Positions 20,158 through 22,044 of a stretch of DNA of 22,044 nt are shown here, one piece after another. Source of the DNA: a virus; the IMG/VR virus record IMGVR_UViG_3300048050_000048, positions 1-22,044 of that record, one strand, 5' to 3'. Position 1 is the first letter of the stretch. Each line of letters opens with the position of its first letter. The notes beneath the pieces were generated by a model. It saw nothing but the letters and a program-made list of their open reading frames with translations, was not told where the DNA came from and did not search any database. The translations under genes and the position numbers were made by a program.

Positions 20158-21351
20158 TTACTTGATGGTTAGGCCGACGATGGGCTGTGTGGTTCCAGCG
20201 GTGACCGTACCGGCGTTGGTGACGACGCCGCCAACGCGAGCGAAGGCGACGAAGCCGGTACGGTTGATTTCGATCCAGCGATCAGCGCTCTTTTTGAGCA
20301 TGATGCCGGGAAGCACTTCGCGGAAGGTGTAGCCCTCAGCGAAGTTGCCGAACTGGATGGCCACATTGCCGGTGACGACGCCGGGCTGGTAGGGGTTGAG
20401 TTTGACCGGATACCCGAAGATGGTTCCGGCGAAGCCAGAGATGCCGCCGTCGTTGAACGGCAGGAAGATGGGGCGACCGTTGGCATCGAGAATGTTGAGG
20501 ATGTTGTTGGCCAAGGTCGTGTTGGACATGAGGAAGGCCGAGCCGATGGAGTACGCGGGATCGAGGGCAGCAAGCAAGCCGGTGAGATCGGCATACTTGA
20601 CGGTGGAAGCCGTACTGCCGATAATGCCGGTGAAGGCCGTATTGAGGGCCGCGACGTTGCTGCCATTGCCAGCGGTAATCCAATTGGACACCGTACGCAG
20701 ATAGCGGCTATTGATGGCCTTCTCGACAAAGCCAACGAGATCGAACTCCACGTCCTGAAGCAACGAGTTATCGAGCAGGATGGGATTGGAGCGAATGTCA
20801 TCCACTTGGCAGGTGACGCCGCCAGCGGAGGGATCGGTGTTGGTGATAGGGGCGGAGTTGAGGACAAATCCATGGCCCAGATCGTTGAGCAGCGGAGCCT
20901 TGACCGCCTCGCCGGTGGAGGTGCGGAACTTGTGGACAAGGTCATAGACCGAGCCCGCATCCTTGAGCGCGATCTTGGGGTCGGTGACGCCCACGGGGAT
21001 CATGACGCCGCCGTCGATGGCCACGGTGAGATCGCGGCGCTCGAATTGCTCACCATGCAAAAAGCTGCGCAGTGCAATGCCGGTGGCTGAACGGCGCTCG
21101 GCAATGGAGCGGGTTTCGGTGCTGGCGTCGGCAGCCGGAGCACCACGCGGAATGCGACCAGAGCTGCGCTGCTCGGCATCGTGGGCTTCGAGCTGTTCCA
21201 TGCGCTGGGCATCGGCCTGGAGGATGTTGGCGTCGGCCAGCATCTTGTCAACGGCGGTACGCTGCTCCGCCGTCACGTCCGCGCCGCTCATAATGGCGTG
21301 CGCATCAGAAAGAAGCTTGCTGCGCTTTTCGCGCAGTTCTTGGAGGGTCAT
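20158..21351 (-). CDS. HK97-family major capsid protein
   Basis: The protein is 397 aa with AAAGGAA 7 nt before ATG. Residues 1-105 form a coiled-coil delta (scaffold) domain with repeated heptads (LQELREKRSKLLSDAHAIMSG, then AEQRTAVDKMLADANILQ), likely removed by the prohead protease. The HK97 fold follows, with SVYDLVHKFRTSTGEAVKAPLLN, then NSLLQDVEFDLVGFVEKAI and GIMLKKSADRWIEINRTGFVAFARVGG, which match the N-arm, E-loop/spine and A/P-domain patterns. The capsid crosslinking Lys/Asn pair of HK97 itself cannot be assigned by eye. The gene is preceded by a 337-bp non-coding gap with strong secondary structure. Confidence 0.93.
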   Translation of the reverse strand: MTLQELREKRSKLLSDAHAIMSGADVTAEQRTAVDKMLADANILQADAQRMEQLEAHDAEQRSSGRIPRGAPAADASTETRSIAERRSATGIALRSFLHGEQFERRDLTVAIDGGVMIPVGVTDPKIALKDAGSVYDLVHKFRTSTGEAVKAPLLNDLGHGFVLNSAPITNTDPSAGGVTCQVDDIRSNPILLDNSLLQDVEFDLVGFVEKAINSRYLRTVSNWITAGNGSNVAALNTAFTGIIGSTASTVKYADLTGLLAALDPAYSIGSAFLMSNTTLANNILNILDANGRPIFLPFNDGGISGFAGTIFGYPVKLNPYQPGVVTGNVAIQFGNFAEGYTFREVLPGIMLKKSADRWIEINRTGFVAFARVGGVVTNAGTVTAGTTQPIVGLTIK

Positions 21352-21494
21352 GGTGTTTCCTTTCGTTTTTTGTGCGATGGGTGCGAGACAGCGGCATCGA
21401 CGGGATGTGCTTCAGCGCGGCAAGGCAGACGGTTGCGATTGAACGCAGCCAACAAGTGGCGCTTCCGGCTTGCGTGAAATATTTTTGTGAATTG

Positions 21495-21570
21495 TGCCCA
21501 GGCGAGAGCGCAGGGGGCAGACCCTGCACTGTGTGGTTTTGAGAGTCAACCTGCTAACTCTCGCCGGGCA
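21495..21570 (-). ncRNA. Candidate structured RNA element, 76 nt, three-way-junction fold
   Basis: TGCCC-A-GGCGAGAG (21495-21508) pairs with CTCTCGCC-GGGCA (21558-21570): 13 bp with one bulged base. Inside are GCAGGG/CCCTGC (21510-21515 with 21522-21527) and GGTT/AACC (21535-21538 with 21548-21551); an alternative GAGAGT/ACTCTC hairpin (21541-21546 with 21557-21562) competes. Strand is given as the direction of phage transcription; the fold is possible on both. It may be a leader or attenuator for capsid expression, a processing site or a packaging-related DNA structure. Confidence 0.4.
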
Positions 21571-21628
21571 TTGCGCGGGCAGGATTTGATACCTGCTCTA
21601 ACCAGCTACTGACCACGCCGCCGCGCAA
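21571..21628 (-). ncRNA. tRNA-like fold lacking an anticodon arm (candidate tRNA remnant)
   Basis: On the minus strand an 8-bp acceptor-like stem (TTGCGCGG with CCGCGCAA; 21628-21621 with 21578-21571) is joined without a gap to a T-arm-like hairpin GCAGG-TATCAAAT-CCTGC (21596-21579), close to the tRNA T-loop TTCAAAT with one extra base. The 24 nt between contain TAGCTGGTTAGAGC-like text reminiscent of a D-arm. There is no anticodon arm and no CCA. It abuts the neighbouring fold exactly at 21570/21571. Not called as a functional tRNA. Confidence 0.4.
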
Positions 21629-21688
21629 ACTTGAATTTGAGAAAAAGAACCGGGCTGCCTATCACTTGGCACACCCGGCGGAAGAAAA

Positions 21689-22044
21689 TTAGTCCGACAC
21701 TGCGAATGCGGTGCGGATGGCCATACGCCGGTTGGCGTCGGAATTGCGGAGCGACCGCTCGGCTGCGCAGTTGGGATCATTGCAGTCATCGTCTGAGCAA
21801 AGGTCACAAGCCCCGGCGATGCACTGGTCACAATCACACTCGCATCCGTTGCCGTTGGCGTCACGTTTCTCTGGACGATGCGCGGCGGCAGTTGCCTCAA
21901 GCCGGGTGCGCAGTTCCACAGGGCAACTGGAGGGCAGCGTGCGCGCCTCAGAGTTGGAAGCCAGATAGGCCGGGTAGGTGACGGGCGACACGTCGAAGAG
22001 CTGGTCAAACTCAAGGATGCGGCGCGTTACAGAGCCGTCTGGGT
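21689..22044 (-). CDS. HK97-type prohead protease, C-terminal part, with Cys-rich tail
   Basis: The frame is open to the window edge, so only the last 117 residues are present; a GTG at 21991 is internal, not a start. RRILEFDQLFDVSPVTYPAY is the conserved final segment of HK97 gp4-like (U35) prohead proteases, which cleave the capsid delta domain and themselves during maturation. The protein then carries a long unusual tail: an acidic stretch with eight cysteines in about 28 residues (CECDCDQC, ACDLC, DDCNDPNC), followed by ERSLRNSDANRRMAIRTAF. Gene order, directly upstream of the capsid gene, supports the call. The catalytic Ser/His part lies outside the window. Confidence 0.85.
   Translation of the reverse strand, partial: PDGSVTRRILEFDQLFDVSPVTYPAYLASNSEARTLPSSCPVELRTRLEATAAAHRPEKRDANGNGCECDCDQCIAGACDLCSDDDCNDPNCAAERSLRNSDANRRMAIRTAFAVSD

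Larger units (their letters stand above)
21352..21688. other. 337-bp non-coding gap between prohead protease and capsid genes
   Basis: No credible ORF. It contains the capsid ribosome binding site (AAAGGAA) at its left end and the two abutting fold candidates at 21495-21628. The rest is without recognisable features. Confidence 0.6.

Noticed and set aside
21495-21570. A true tRNA gene with anticodon CUC on the minus strand
   Set aside because: The CTCTCAA loop-like text has no proper 5-bp anticodon stem and the outer stem is too long for an acceptor, so no functional tRNA is called.

Overview
The window is a bacterial chromosome junction: about 1.4-1.7 kb of host DNA, then a long siphovirus-type prophage (from about position 1.7 kb) that runs off the right edge. 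The host part holds the 3' end of trmD, a palindromic intergenic repeat and a DinB-like gene. The GC-rich composition, the style of the palindromic repeat and the short heptamer repeats would fit an Acidobacteriota (Terriglobia) host. That is an impression from sequence style and was not tested by any search.

Nearly all prophage genes lie on the minus strand, so transcription of the structural genes runs from position 22044 towards 3443. In that order they are: HK97-type prohead protease (5' end outside the window), a structured non-coding gap, major capsid protein, head-tail connector, head closure protein, HK97 gp10-like protein, DUF3168 tail terminator, tail tube, tail assembly chaperone with a -1 frameshift extension, a two-gene envelope-targeted cargo module, tape measure, a small beta-rich protein, a large SGNH-hydrolase/collagen-like protein with a signal peptide, a MazG-like cargo gene, three distal tail genes (including a DUF6950/NlpC-like one), a J-like tail hub, a GH24 lysozyme, a small unknown gene, a frameshifted DNA methyltransferase and a dNMP kinase. 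The terminase and portal genes expected upstream of the protease are not in the window.

The lysogeny end has a minus-strand tyrosine integrase with a strong intrinsic terminator behind it. Divergent to the integrase are two very short plus-strand genes for ribbon-helix-helix DNA-binding proteins (56 and 58 aa). The integrase/RHH spacer carries a promoter-like pair overlapped by a tandem 11-bp repeat, which looks like the operator of a small switch. No CI-type repressor and no obvious holin is visible.

The points most worth a second look are: (1) two abutting RNA-fold candidates between protease and capsid genes, one resembling a tRNA that lacks its anticodon arm; (2) a textbook -1 frameshift signal, GGGCCCT plus an 8-nt spacer and 8-bp stem, in the chaperone gene; (3) a methyltransferase broken by one extra base that makes an internal palindrome perfect; (4) a secreted-protein plus membrane-peptide module inserted between chaperone and tape measure, followed by its own terminator; (5) a tail-operon SGNH protein carrying a Sec signal peptide; (6) a MazG-like protein with both metal-binding motifs altered.
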